Below the pieces are notes generated by a model. The model was given only the letters and a program-made list of their open reading frames with translations, ran no database searches and was not told the origin of the DNA. Both the position numbers and the translations under genes were made by a program. From Nautilus pompilius (lineage: Eukaryota > Mollusca > Cephalopoda > Nautilida > Nautilidae), in the NCBI GenBank assembly GCA_018389105.1, contig JACATO010001023.1:166001-230000 (forward strand): 64,000 nt of DNA, in the 5' to 3' direction. How positions within the stretch are numbered: the stretch's first letter is position 1; each line of letters opens with the position of its first letter. Shown piece by piece: positions 1-12,900 of this stretch.

Positions 1-969
1 GCATCTCCATTAACGATGCAGAAAGGTTTGGCTGTATCTTTATAAATAGATTTCATTTTTCTAAATCTCTAGAAATTTATTCACCCAGAAGCTCATTGAT
101 GATTGATTATAGAATTTAATCAAAACCATTTGAGACACACACGCACAACAAGTAAAAAGTAAATAATTTTATATTTAGTAGTAAGTTTCCATTCTTTATT
201 TTCTTTTCATTTCTACCCATTCTACCTTGTTTCAGATGATTGTTTTTATTATTGTCTGTTGAAAATCTTTAGCATTGTATAAGTTACTTACCTTTGTTGT
301 AGCATAAATTAATGGTTAATACTGAATAGTTTAGGAGAGATATCTGCTTGTTCATCTATGCTATATATACATATTATTTGACATGTATTTACTATATGCA
401 TCATGTTTACATTACTCGTGATTTCATACATGATGGCCACCTTAAAGGAACAGGCTTAATTAACTTGATAACTATAGACATTGTAATAACTTATCTATAC
501 GATTATTTGAAACAGTTGCCATGGGAAACGACTTCTAAAGAAACGTATGTGTATAATTCATTAAACCTTTAAAATAATAGAAAGTTGTTTTGTTTAACTA
601 AAAGCCATAACTATGCATATAGTGCTGTACGGTGTCTGTTTTTGAATCATAGTTTTGTGAGATGGTGTTTAATCCAAGAGAGAGAGGAATTATTGTAGGT
701 ATTTGATAATTTGTTTAGTATTTTCCAGTATATATGAAAACTGTGTGGATAGATGTTGTGTGTATTTGTTTTTATCATGTTTTCCAAAATTAACTTTTCT
801 GTCTGTCTTCTGATTCTGAGATAAGTTGGTCCTTCATTCATCTGAAAAAGATATTAATTAATTTACTGTTAGAAAGAAAACAGTGGGTATATATGTATGA
901 ATTGTATGAGTTGGTCATGTTAGTTTAATTTTTGTATTTTTAGTTTGTAATAAAACTTCTTTTTTTCAG
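1..969 (+). other. ACOT9 upstream intron sequence
   Basis: AT-rich DNA ending in the pyrimidine tract and CAG acceptor at 967-969. No coding exon seen; the short reading frames here have no family resemblance. Confidence 0.5.
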
Positions 970-3900
970 TTAAACTCAAGCTTCAGCAGATTGTCAGACC
1001 CCATAAACCATGGAGGTGAGTATTTCTAGTTTTCTTTTGTACAGCAGTTGTTGGGGTGAGTAGGTGGGACAGGTAGATATCTACTTATGCACTTTTCACC
1101 TACAAAAATTACCAAGTACACTTATGTGCTTAAGTCAAAAACTACCTATATTATTGTAAATAATTGTGTTAAGTCATCAGTAACTTTAGGATTTATATAA
1201 TGTGGGACTTACTCAAAGTATGGCTCTCAAAATTATATTAAACATTTGTTTTGGATGGTTTTCATTAGCATATTCATCAGTAACTGGTATGGGCTCTTAT
1301 AGTTGTAATCATCTTAAAAGTTACAGAATTGGCTCAGTGTCATCCTTTTACGGAGAGGCATAGAAACTCCGCAAAATCGCAGGCAGAGATATGAGGAAGG
1401 TGTTAACGGAGGTACGAAACTAAAAATAACCAGAAGAGAAAGTATCTCATTATCTCCAAGCCGTAATTATGGCTGAGGGAGGTTATATTAATAATTAACA
1501 AGCAATCTATTTATTGACAAACCATTATTGAGGATTCTGTATAAACCTTTATGGTAATGATGACTTACAAATTATATGCAATACTTTATGGATGGCCGGT
1601 GGCAAAGAGGCTGGCTTGCTGGACTGCCATGACTTAGGGCCTGAGTTCCAACCCCAGTTGAGCCCAACCTGGCTTGGTGTACCTTTCCACCATGGTTTAT
1701 TCTTTCTCTCTCTCTCTCTCTCTTGTACCAGCTGGCTTTAGTTGTGGTGCTGAGGCCATCTTCATCTCTCTCTCGTTTGTGATGGCTCATAGCGGGCTAT
1801 GTGATGCACAGAAAGACAGTATTTTAATAAATGTTTTAAAAAGAAGAAAGATCTCAGGACTAAGCATCTTCACTTGAAAGACTTAAGACCAGTTATACAC
1901 AAAACAACTGTACAGTGCTTTAGTATTTGGTTTGTGACCCTTTCGTTTATATAGAACACGACACCTTGTTTTTTATGCTCTCATAGGGGTTATCATTGTA
2001 TGACTGTGGGTAGATATCCTGTAGCTATTTTCGCAACTGATCCAAGGCGTTTTATTGTTGTTTGACTTTCTCAGTAGCCATGTAACTCCATCTAGCTTCA
2101 GTGATGTTAATATCAGGACTTGGGGCAGGCTGGGGCATCTTTCTTTGTATTCAATCAGCCTCCTTACATTCCAGACAGTTTCTCGCAGTGGCACAGGTGA
2201 AAATCCAGCTGTGCTTATCAACAGTCAACATACCTTTGATGTTATGCAAACTTACAGCACCCTCAGCTGGCGCACAGCTTCAGACCTGCATCAACACACA
2301 ACCATGCCTCACTGTAGCTGGTATATACACTGGCTACTATACTGCTCCCTGGTCCATCTTTGAACAAAATGCCATTACTACTTGCCGAACAATCCAAACA
2401 CGGACTCATCTGTAAAGAGAACCCTTTTTCCAGGTTTGGTCACCCCGCAGTTTCATTTGTTTAGACCCTTTCAATATGCTGTTTGGCTGCCTCTCCTCAG
2501 CAGTTAGAGCTACACGTCCAATGCGACCACTTTGCGCTAATGTGTATCTTACCATTTTTTGAAGAAACACCAACACCCATACTCATGGCTAGGCCATTTG
2601 CAAGATCTTCACCGACTTATTGTCTATCACAGAGAAAATACCCTGAAGCACTTAGCATCACCTTTGGAAAGTTTGGACTTTCTCCCTCAGCTGCCTCTAT
2701 TGTCAACAGCACCAGTTCCACATGTCCTTCTCAGTCTTACCTGCAGCTCTCTTCCTGAAACATAAAGTCTGGTTTTTTGGAGTGGCCTCCACTAGCTAAG
2801 ACTTTGATTTCTATACACTTCTCAATTGATATTTCCTTCTCAGGACCTGTAGCACTCATCACACTACACTGATTATCTCTGCCTGTGGGACTTTCTGACT
2901 GCTTGCATGACAACCATTAACAGTCTGCTATATCAACACGTGGCTGTACTGTGGAGCATTTCATTTTTACACACGAGACAAGATTCCGTCATACGCTATT
3001 TGCATTTTATACTCAGTTTCTGTAATTATTTCCGATATACTGTGCGTATTTATTTCTCTTGCATTGTGCAGTTTGATGAAAATAATCTTTTCTTCAGTCA
3101 TGCGAAAGTTAACGGGAGATAACTCTTTATGACCTTGGCTTTTCCATGAAAGGCTTCCACCCTCCCCAGTCGTGCCAGATTGCTTAAACAGTTATGGCGT
3201 AACGATTTATTGCAGCAGAGTTTGTAAAACAGTGGCTCCCAAACTAGGAGGTACCACCCTGAATAGGATCACAACAAACAAGTAGGGATGCATTCCAGAA
3301 GCTGGCCAATATCATGAAGATTTTCACACCACATTTAATTTTTTGACTGCTATCCTATTTTCTGTGGTATGACCAACCAACCTCCTAGCCTCGCACCAAT
3401 GACTCCAGATGAAGTTATTCCATGGCCTAGAATGCAGGAATTACATTAATTCACCCCCCCTTTTTTTTTCCAAAAATTCTAAGGGCGCATTCACACAGGC
3501 CTCCTTTTCCCCTCTGGAGCAGGGTGCACGCCTGCAGCTTGGCACTGGAAGTTAGAGGAGTCGCACCGAGAAAGATATCAGGGATTTGCTAACTTAAAAT
3601 CTGATAGTAAGTAGATCAGCTGTTGCTTCTAGGTGCCCATCAGCAGTCAGCATAACTCTTTGGGGTCTTGCAAATAAAAACTGGTTCAGGATCCCAACGG
3701 AAGTTTTGAGGAGAGATGAAACATTTAGCACTGTTCAAGACACTTCCCACCGATCTCAAGCACTAATGACACCAATACACGGTTAATTTCTTGCCACTGT
3801 CCACGTGCATGGACAGCAAGCACCATAACGCAGTAAGCATAAGTGGAAATGCAAAGAGTCTGTGCTTATGGTAAGTTGCATAAGTAATTTGAAAGATAAT

Positions 3901-6900
3901 TAATTACACATTAAAAAAAAAACTTCTTATCAGAATTGGGTGATAATTGCACACTTGGCCGGGTTTCTATAATCACCAATAAAATAATTTGCCACGGGTA
4001 AAGGGAGATATTTTGATGAAACTAGTCTCATTTGACAAAAGTTTGAAAATAAACTTTATTTTTGGCTTATAATGATTCGCTAACATTTATAGTGTTACAT
4101 ATATGTAACTGTGTGCACTAATAAATTCATGTGTCGTATATGTGTGTTTTCATACTGAAAAAACATATCTACAACACATCATTATACTTGTGACAGAAGG
4201 TACTGACTCAGTTATTGCATGAGTTCTGTAGCAAATCACCTTATAATAAATCCATGTTTGACATATGGGATGTTTGATTGGAAATCTGGACTTGTGGATG
4301 TCAGTGTATATTCTTCCTGTGTTGTGATTCAGCAAGCAAGGTTAATAAAAATAATTTTAAGTCATCTTCTAAATTCCTAGATTTATTTTTAATTGATGGT
4401 GGTGGTTGTTGTTTTGTTTTTTAACTTTGAGTTTGAACTAGATTTTGAGTGTGCAGTACTTATAGCTAAATAGGTTGTGTGTCTGCTTAAATGTGGTTGG
4501 ATCTCTGTGGCAGTGTATGAGTGGTAATATTTGTCTCTCTGTATGTATTTGACTTTGTATAAATATTTATGTCTGAGTGCGGCTGTACCAGTGTGACAGT
4601 GTTTGATTGATTGTGTGTGTCTCTGTATATGTTTGAATGTGTCCTTGTGACAGTGTTTGAGTGATTATGTGTCTCTCTGTATATGTTTGACTGTGTCCTT
4701 GTGACAGTGTTTGAGTGATTATGTGCTTAAGTGTGTGTGTTTTGCTATTTAAAAATTATCTGTACATTTAACAAAAATTATTCAGATAAAAAGGAAGTAA
4801 CTTGATAGAAGAGGCAGTATGTCTTTAAACTATAGACCGACCATGCTGATTCAAAATTATTCATTTGCCCGTTTTTCCCCATTAAATATCAATACTCCTA
4901 CATAGTATGTGCATGGAGTGAGTTGTCCACCTGCCCCTGACAAGTACAGCTGCACTGTATTGCCATATTTTCCTCCTCCATCTCCAGTCCAGACGAACAG
5001 AAGAATTTACCCAACAGTCGTCAAGACCTGCCTGTGAAGTTAATGGGAGACAGTTACCAGGAGGCAATCATCTCTCTGTCCACTGATAAGCAGATCCAGG
5101 AGAAATATCTCAATGTTTTCAAGATGATACGATTTGGCCGTATACTGGAGGACTTGGACACATTTGCAGGTTGTAACATTTTCCAGCATTATCTTGAAAT
5201 TATTTGGGGAAGATGGTGTAAGCAGACTAAATTAGAGATTTAAAAAAAAACTACAATTAAGGATTTTCTACAATGTACTTTCAATGATTGCTTAATTATC
5301 TTTAGATCAGTTTTACTAATTATAAATAGTTGGAAATTACAAATTTTTGTTTTTCTTTTCCAGCATTTTTAGGTTACTGTCACTGCAGTGATGTAAGTAA
5401 AGGTCCTGACCAGGTATCTCCATTGAGCATAGTTACAGCCATGGTCGACAAAATAGGTAAGTACACACCTGTCATCAGAGAATGGACACTCTGGCTGGCT
5501 GGCATGGCAGCCCTACACTGTACATTTCTGTTTCTTAGTCAGTTTCTTCAAAAGTATTTTAAAAAAGTATCTCTTGCCGAGGTTATGTAGTGCACATAAG
5601 TGGTCATGAATTTCCACTTTTCCACTAGAGAACAATATGGTGGACCTCCCCCCCCCCTGCATAAAAATTTGCTGCTGTGTATTTAGTTGACACCGTGTGG
5701 GGTTGGGGATTTGTCATTACAAAGGGAATGAGGAAGGTGGTTGTGTGGCTCAGCCTGTGCTGACTAGTACAGGTTTTAATTTGATTTTTTCCCGGGGGCT
5801 TGAATGACTTTTATAAATCAGTATTGGAGAAACAAGGGGACCAGCCGAAGTCCGGGTCAGAGAGGAGCTTTTGTAACAGATTCAGTTTGGTCTCAAGATT
5901 AGCACATGCAGTAGGGCAGGTGGGAGATACGGAGCATAATCAAAACAGTGTTAAAAAAAAAGCCTTCATATGTGTCTGGCTTTGCAGGGTCTCCACCCTC
6001 CCACCACCAAAACTAACCGTGGAAGTCGGTAGAAATGGGCTTCAATGAAAGGCAACTGCCCTAAACTCTGGTAATTAATACTAGTGGCTTAGAGGATAGA
6101 CTACTGAATTCTCAGCCAAAAGTTCTTAGGTTTGAAGTATGCACCAGTGGAACCATTCGATCCTCACCAGGAATAGGCTTGAAATTACTTGCAATGTCCT
6201 GAATGCTATTCTTCTAATCTGTGTTTCATGTTTTTATTTTTTTTCTCAGAATTCCACAATTATGTAGACCCATCTAAAGACATAAGAATCAGTGGAAACG
6301 TCACTTGGGTCGGGAGGTCGTCCATGGAGATGACGATGAAGCTCCAACAGGCATGTGTAGTAAATAGTAAATGTGAATTGTAAATAGGTGCATGCAGTTT
6401 ATAGTTGGTGGAGCTGACTATATAAGTCTGACTGTTTGTTCCACCACCATAATTCCTTGGTTCCACATTAGCTCTCTGCAGAGAACAGAGCTCTACTAGC
6501 AGCTGGATGCAAGAGTGGTCTGTAATTCCATTTATATTTGCTTGCAAGCGAGGCAGCAGGAAGTAGCACATTTTTATCTCCCTTGGCCCCCATCAAGCGA
6601 GTGTTTCAGCTAAAGTTGATAATTCTGAAATGGGTTGGTTAGCATTAACACTACAGTTTAGCTTATATCAGAGTCCAGGGAAGAAAATAAAGCGATTCAC
6701 CTCAATTTAGTTGCTGCTGCTGTTTCTTTAACTGACAAAAATAAAACATTAGTTTGCAGAAAGGTTAAAATGAATACTTAACAGTAGGCTGAGCACAATT
6801 AGATGTTAACATTATTAAAACGAGCGAAATACACCTGAGGGAATGAGGAAATTTTACTTTTTAAATACCAGGATATTTTCGGTGATGTTCTGATTATGAT

Positions 6901-9900
6901 GAATAATACCCTTCCTTCTTATTTTAAAAAAAGCAGGGTTTTTTTTTAATGTGGACAGAAATGTTACTTTAATATTTTTCATCTTTTGGCTAATAATCTA
7001 TATTTTTCATTGTGGGGATGAGGAGAAATGTACGAACAGTTATTTCGTTTTAAACCCTGGCCCACAATCTTACTTTGCCGCATCAAACTCGGTTATCGAA
7101 GAACCGCCCTCACCTTAGACATTGCTCAGGTGATCCTTAATTGGCCGGCAGGAGATCTTCCAACTTTTCCAGCCCTGCGCAATAAGATTCCACCCGAACG
7201 TCCATCTACTTGTACAGCTGGAGAGCATCTTGGCTCATGCCAGGGGCCCCTCGTGAACAAAAAACTGCCATTGCTAATTATTCTCGGACTGGTTGGCACT
7301 ACCACTATCACCAACTATACTCGCCAGAGACTTTTTCTGCTTATTCACAGTTCAGTGTTATCAGAGACGTGCAAACGAAGCCTGGCTAAGAACAAGATCA
7401 CCATAATTGCATATGGTCTGGTTTCATTTGAACAACTCTCTCGCTAGGCATTTTCTAAATTGATTGGGAAATTATGAAGTTTTTCATTCCCCTTTATATG
7501 TTTATTTTTTTAATTATTGTATCCTTCTGAGAGGAAGGCAGGTCCCTGCTCGGACCCCCAGAGAACGGATCATCATTGCCGTCATGAGCATCAAGCACCT
7601 ACTTCTCACCCACACCAGCCATTTGCATTTTCTTTTTCATTTGTTCAGACAACAACTGCCAGCCCCCGTCGTCAGAAAAACAAGAAATTGATGTTTATCT
7701 CTATAAAATCTGAGCAAAGAGGACACTCTGCCAAGACCCAAGAATTCACATTACATCTAATGAATAAGAAAACAATAAAAAAAATTACAGAGATTTGTAT
7801 CTACATTAAACAGCACTAACAATTCTAGAGGAATTAATTTACTATCCACGTCTTGAAAACCGTGCATCCTCAGTTCATCTTGGTTTTCATATTTTAGAAA
7901 AACGTATTTTTCATTTAATTTTTAGATTGGCCTAAAAAAAGGGGGGCAAATGATCTTTTACCCTTTTCTTGTTTTAAATTTAAAGTTCCTTTTCTTTGTG
8001 TCTGCTTATTTATAAGGCACTCAGCAGTTACAGGTGCTCTTTATCCTGGGCAGTGCCAGATGTTTGAAAAACTGCATTTTATTCTTTGCTTCCAGGATGT
8101 AGAAAACTGCCGCAAAACTCTTCTCAAAGCCCTGTTTGTTATGGTTGCCAGGGATTCACTGAACAGGTAGGTAAATTAATTATCTGTGGGCATCAGTGTC
8201 TACAGTGGTAGACGCAGCTGATGAGATTGTGTAGTGCCCGGGTCACTGTTAACAAGTGTTGCGATCCCCCGTGCCCTGTTGGAGGAGGAATTAGCTGCGG
8301 GAGAAAACTGGTGTGCCCAACCTACACCGGCAGACTGGTACAGAAGAGCAAGTGGGAGATTTGCCAAACCCGCTGCTGCTTATATGGTGAACAGTCTCGT
8401 TCTATGATCATACTGATGCTGATTTAAAATGCAGGTGAAATTAATCAGTCAGGTAATCAGCTGTGTTGTTGACTCGTGTATCATAAAGATTTCAGTTCTA
8501 CTGAAAGAAATTCTTTCTTTCTTTTTTCAAAACATATAAATACAACTTTTTCTTTGAAGGAACCTACATTTTGGTCACACTGTAAATTTATTAGTTTTAT
8601 TTGTAAGCAAAGGATAAATCTTAAATAATAATAATAATAATATCTGAATGTGCTGACCTCACTCGTTCTGTCAGCCTGTGCCTGCTGGCTCAGGAATGGA
8701 ATGCCAAGTGGTCACCACAATGCACCATTTTTAAAAAAAGGGAGGGAGAGGGATTTCCATCAGTTGAGCAGGATGGTAGGGATAAATATGGTATGTACCT
8801 CTTATTTACTTGGGCAGTCTGAAATATTTTATGGAGAAGGAGCTTTCAAGTGTTGATCGAAATCTTGTGATGAAAAGATTAATTCTGGCTGTATGTAACT
8901 TACTAGATCTGGTTGGTTCATTGCCATAGACCCTATTTTACTCTGCTGCCTTGTAGTTTTGGTTCAGAAACTGGGACCCTAACCCAGGCAGGGCAAGGGA
9001 CATTGGCCAGCATTGGAAGCAGCAGCTGATGCACAAACCTGGCCAGATGCTATTTCAGCCGTGTTTTATTTGAACAACCTCAGTAGAACAATTCTGATTG
9101 AGAAATTCAAAGATGAAAGTGTTAATGTCAACAAACAACCAACCTTTATTTTTGTACAGGTGTATTATTTATTATTTATTTTTTTCTTTCTTAGAGCTGA
9201 AGTTGTAAACTCTTTAAAACCAACAACCAAAGAGGAAGAGATGATTTTCCAACAAGGTAAAGGTAAGGTGATGGTCATACTGCAACCCCACTCTCTTCCT
9301 GTACTGCAGACCTTTAACAGAATCAGGTACTTACAGGTGGATTTGCTCAGGTTAATGGCAAATTCAGCAACATTGACTCAGCTATGAGGCTTAGGCTATT
9401 AGCAGACATGTGCAGTTACTTCTTGGTTAGAAAGTCTTGCACATAAAACCCTTCCAATGCAGTAATTAACAATTCCGTGAGTCAGGATAATCCATACATT
9501 CACCACTCTACTACTATGGAGTTCTGCTCTTTGAGACCCTGAATTAAAAAATCTGCACTTGCCCAATCATTTCACAACTTTAAATACATCTCATTTAGAG
9601 CCCCACATAATCAGCGAAACACGTGATTAAGACATTTAATCTATCCTAATCAATCATAATAACTGAGATCCTTCATTTTCCTGATCATTCTGTTGAGGTG
9701 CCTTTGAAGACCTTTCCACACCATCAACACCTTTTAGGAGATGGGTGGTTGGGGAGGAACCAAGCCTGGACAGCATATTGCAGATGAGGCGCAAACAAGG
9801 TTTTTATATTTCATTGATTCTGCTTAACAAACCTAAAACTTGTTTTTGTCCCATGACTTTCCCACGCTCCACCTCCAAGACTGTACTGGAGAAGAGGCCC

Positions 9901-12900
9901 ATAACTGGGGAATCGCTATAGCCTTTGCTGTCAGGGATCTTATTGTTCGAGTGTGAGGTATTTATAACGAAAGTAATCCACAGGCATGGACTGAAGACTA
10001 GTTATATGGAAAATCTAGCTGATCGTACAGGAAGATACGGACTGGTCACGTATGTATGTGTGTAGTTTGACCAGTAGACTAAACCCAGCCATATAGTAAC
10101 ACTAGATATGGACCCCCCCCCCAGAGACGCCTTCTCACTTTCTCAGGCACGTTTCTGTTTCCTTATTTGTGGTGATTTAGAGCACAAGCTGTGGGGGAGG
10201 ATACTAAGCTCTCAATTCCAGACTCGAAGGGCCCGTCAGCAGCCATATTGAAACTTGAGAGCAGAGTCGGTCATCAAAGACCCCACAGAAGCGCAAAATG
10301 AAAGTACAGAAATAGAAGCCTCGCTGACTTCGACTTTGGACGTCATCAGAGAAATACCGTTTTTCTTTAATGCGCGAGTCGTGAGCTGCATTGTTTGGGA
10401 AAGCATACTGTCAGGAGGTGCTGTCTGCTCGACATCGCTGGGTCCCCAAGAGCAGATTTTGGCAAAACTTGAACATCCAAGAATCAAATTCCGAATACTA
10501 CACAAGTTTCTGAAAATAGTGGAACCTCGTGAACTTGGTGCTCGTCTTGTGTAAATTCTTTCTTTCTTTTCTTTTAATTTGTTTAAGAAAACAAAGTCAG
10601 AAGACAGCAGGTGATAGACCGGTCGTTACTCCGTAATCCTCCGAACGAAGAGGAACAACACATCATCCACAAGTTGTTTCTGGACTCCATTGATCAGAAG
10701 TAAGTTGGCCGTGCACCTTTTCAGATGGAGAAGGGAGCTGCAGGGAAAGGAAGGCAGCTAGTGCTTCTTTTTCTTTTTCTGTATTCTATGCTTCTGCGCT
10801 TACAGGCACGACATCAGTTTTGATGGAGAAGGTTAGTCATCAATGACTCTAACCCCCAACACCCCTGGGTACCCACACGGTCTACCCCCAGACATTTCCA
10901 TTCTCCCTCTTAGTTCGCTCTGGTGATTGATTCTCTACCAAACCTGCAGCAGGGAGGCAGAAACAGTCAGTGAGAGGAACACGGGGCGGGGTCTACACCT
11001 GGAATTTCTATATAAAGTAAAACCTCGGTTTAAAGACCGGCCCCACCCGACTCAGCGGACACTGTCCGGTCTCCCAACAAAAGTCTGCATTGGCCGCCTT
11101 TTGCACGCACGTTATGCAAACTGTGAAACCATCTGGATTTATTCGTCCGTCAAATTGAGGTTTTACTATATAACATGCCTATTGCTACATATACAGTGGT
11201 GGCTAAAAGTATTGCATCGCCTTTACAATATAAAAAAAAAAAATGAAGCCATTAAGCATCGATATTCACAGGGTCCCTGTACTGCACACACTTTGGCTTG
11301 TTGTCCTTTATTTTGTCAGCTCTCATTTGTTTGGGGGCCTAATTAACCAGTTGGATTAATTTTTTTCACAGCGCCAAGTCATTTCGTATTCGAGAAAAAC
11401 CAGAAAACACAGTGTGGATGAGAAGTACGGTACTGAAGAATCTGATCATCTGTCATCCTGAGGTAGGTTTGTTCTTTTTAAGTAACCTGGATTTTATCAA
11501 ATTCATGCGTGTGGGGGTGGGGTAACAGCGCAGTGCAAAGATAATCACCAAAGCTGTTTTGGTGAGACCTTGCGACATTCCAAATATATTTATTACCAAG
11601 CGAACCCCAACCTGGGTTGACCCTACACCTCGACTCTTCAAGCACCAGTCTCAGTGATTCATCCTTTTATTTTGAGGTTTGGTCTATAGAAAGATACTAC
11701 TACTACAGACATTCCAACAAAGGAGATAAAATATGATTGTGGAATTCACCTGCAAGCAGTGCAGATCTTATACTGAGTATATTCCAATATGTGTGTCTGC
11801 ACCATTTTTCTTATTTTTAATGTTGTTCCATTTGAAGTGGCCTTCTCACTCTTTCTCACCATCAGCCATTTTGCTGGGGGGTGGGGGGGGTGGTAGTTTA
11901 CGATTGTAGACTGGTACTTTATTGGACAATTTATTGCCATAACAATTAATCCAAATGCCAGGTAAATCACTGAGAAGCCATCATAAACCAACAACAAAAA
12001 CTCACCTGTATTTTTGCTGGTTGCTGAGGAAGGCTAAGGTTACATTTAAAGGATAGCATCAAAAAAAATAAATAAAGAATAGCACGTTTTGTTTTTTAAT
12101 GGTGTGTTGGAAGGGAAGGTTAACCGTTTTACCTCCTTTTTTTTTTGGCGAGTTGTCTCCCTTACCAAAGTGGATATAATCCAATATGGCCATCAAAAAG
12201 TAGAGTTTTAGTGTCTAGCGTGCTCTTTTTTTTTTTAGAATTCTTTATTTTTTGAATTACTTGCAGAAACCAAACCTTGGGTAACAAAACAACTCTTAAC
12301 AGCTAAAATGAACTGAACACTAATATAAAGCAATGTTGTTGTTGGTGTGTACAGATGTCTACAAGGGAGACAACCCTGGTGAAAGAGCATAGTACCACAG
12401 TTGCTCAGCAGAAGTGTTAATAGTCATGCACCTTAATCTGTACATTGTGAGGAAATCAGAGTACTCAAAGGAAGCCCACACCAACAACTGGTGAAGAGCA
12501 AGAAAAAGCCACACACACTGAGCTGGTATCGTAACCAGGATTCGAACCCAGGGCCCTTAGCAGTCCAGTAAGCTAACCACTGAACTACCATGCCACCCAT
12601 TTAAAGAAATGCAGTATAGATTACTTTTTTTTTTAAATAAATTTTTCATGTTCCGTTGCAGTAGCTTCAATTAATGTTTGCCAGATGTTTTCTTTGCAGG
12701 AGCGTAACATCCACAACAAGATTTTCGGTGGGTTTCTCATGCGCCAGGCCTTTGAACTAGGCTGGGCCAATGCCAGTTTATACAGGTGAGCAAGGCAGAG
12801 GAAATGGTGACGATTTGGTTAATGGGAAATTTCCATTTTGAATACTCTGTCTCTACCTACACGAAGCGCTGGTCACTGCAGCAGTTCTAGGTACATGTGC

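Noticed and set aside
2055-2415. Two overlapping plus-strand frames of about 100 codons
   Set aside because: They are antisense to the Tc1-type transposase relic, whose motifs read on the minus strand.
12535-12600. Possible tRNA gene (perfect B box)
   Set aside because: The cloverleaf is not completed, and the sequence continues into a tail shared with two other copies, so it is a SINE head.
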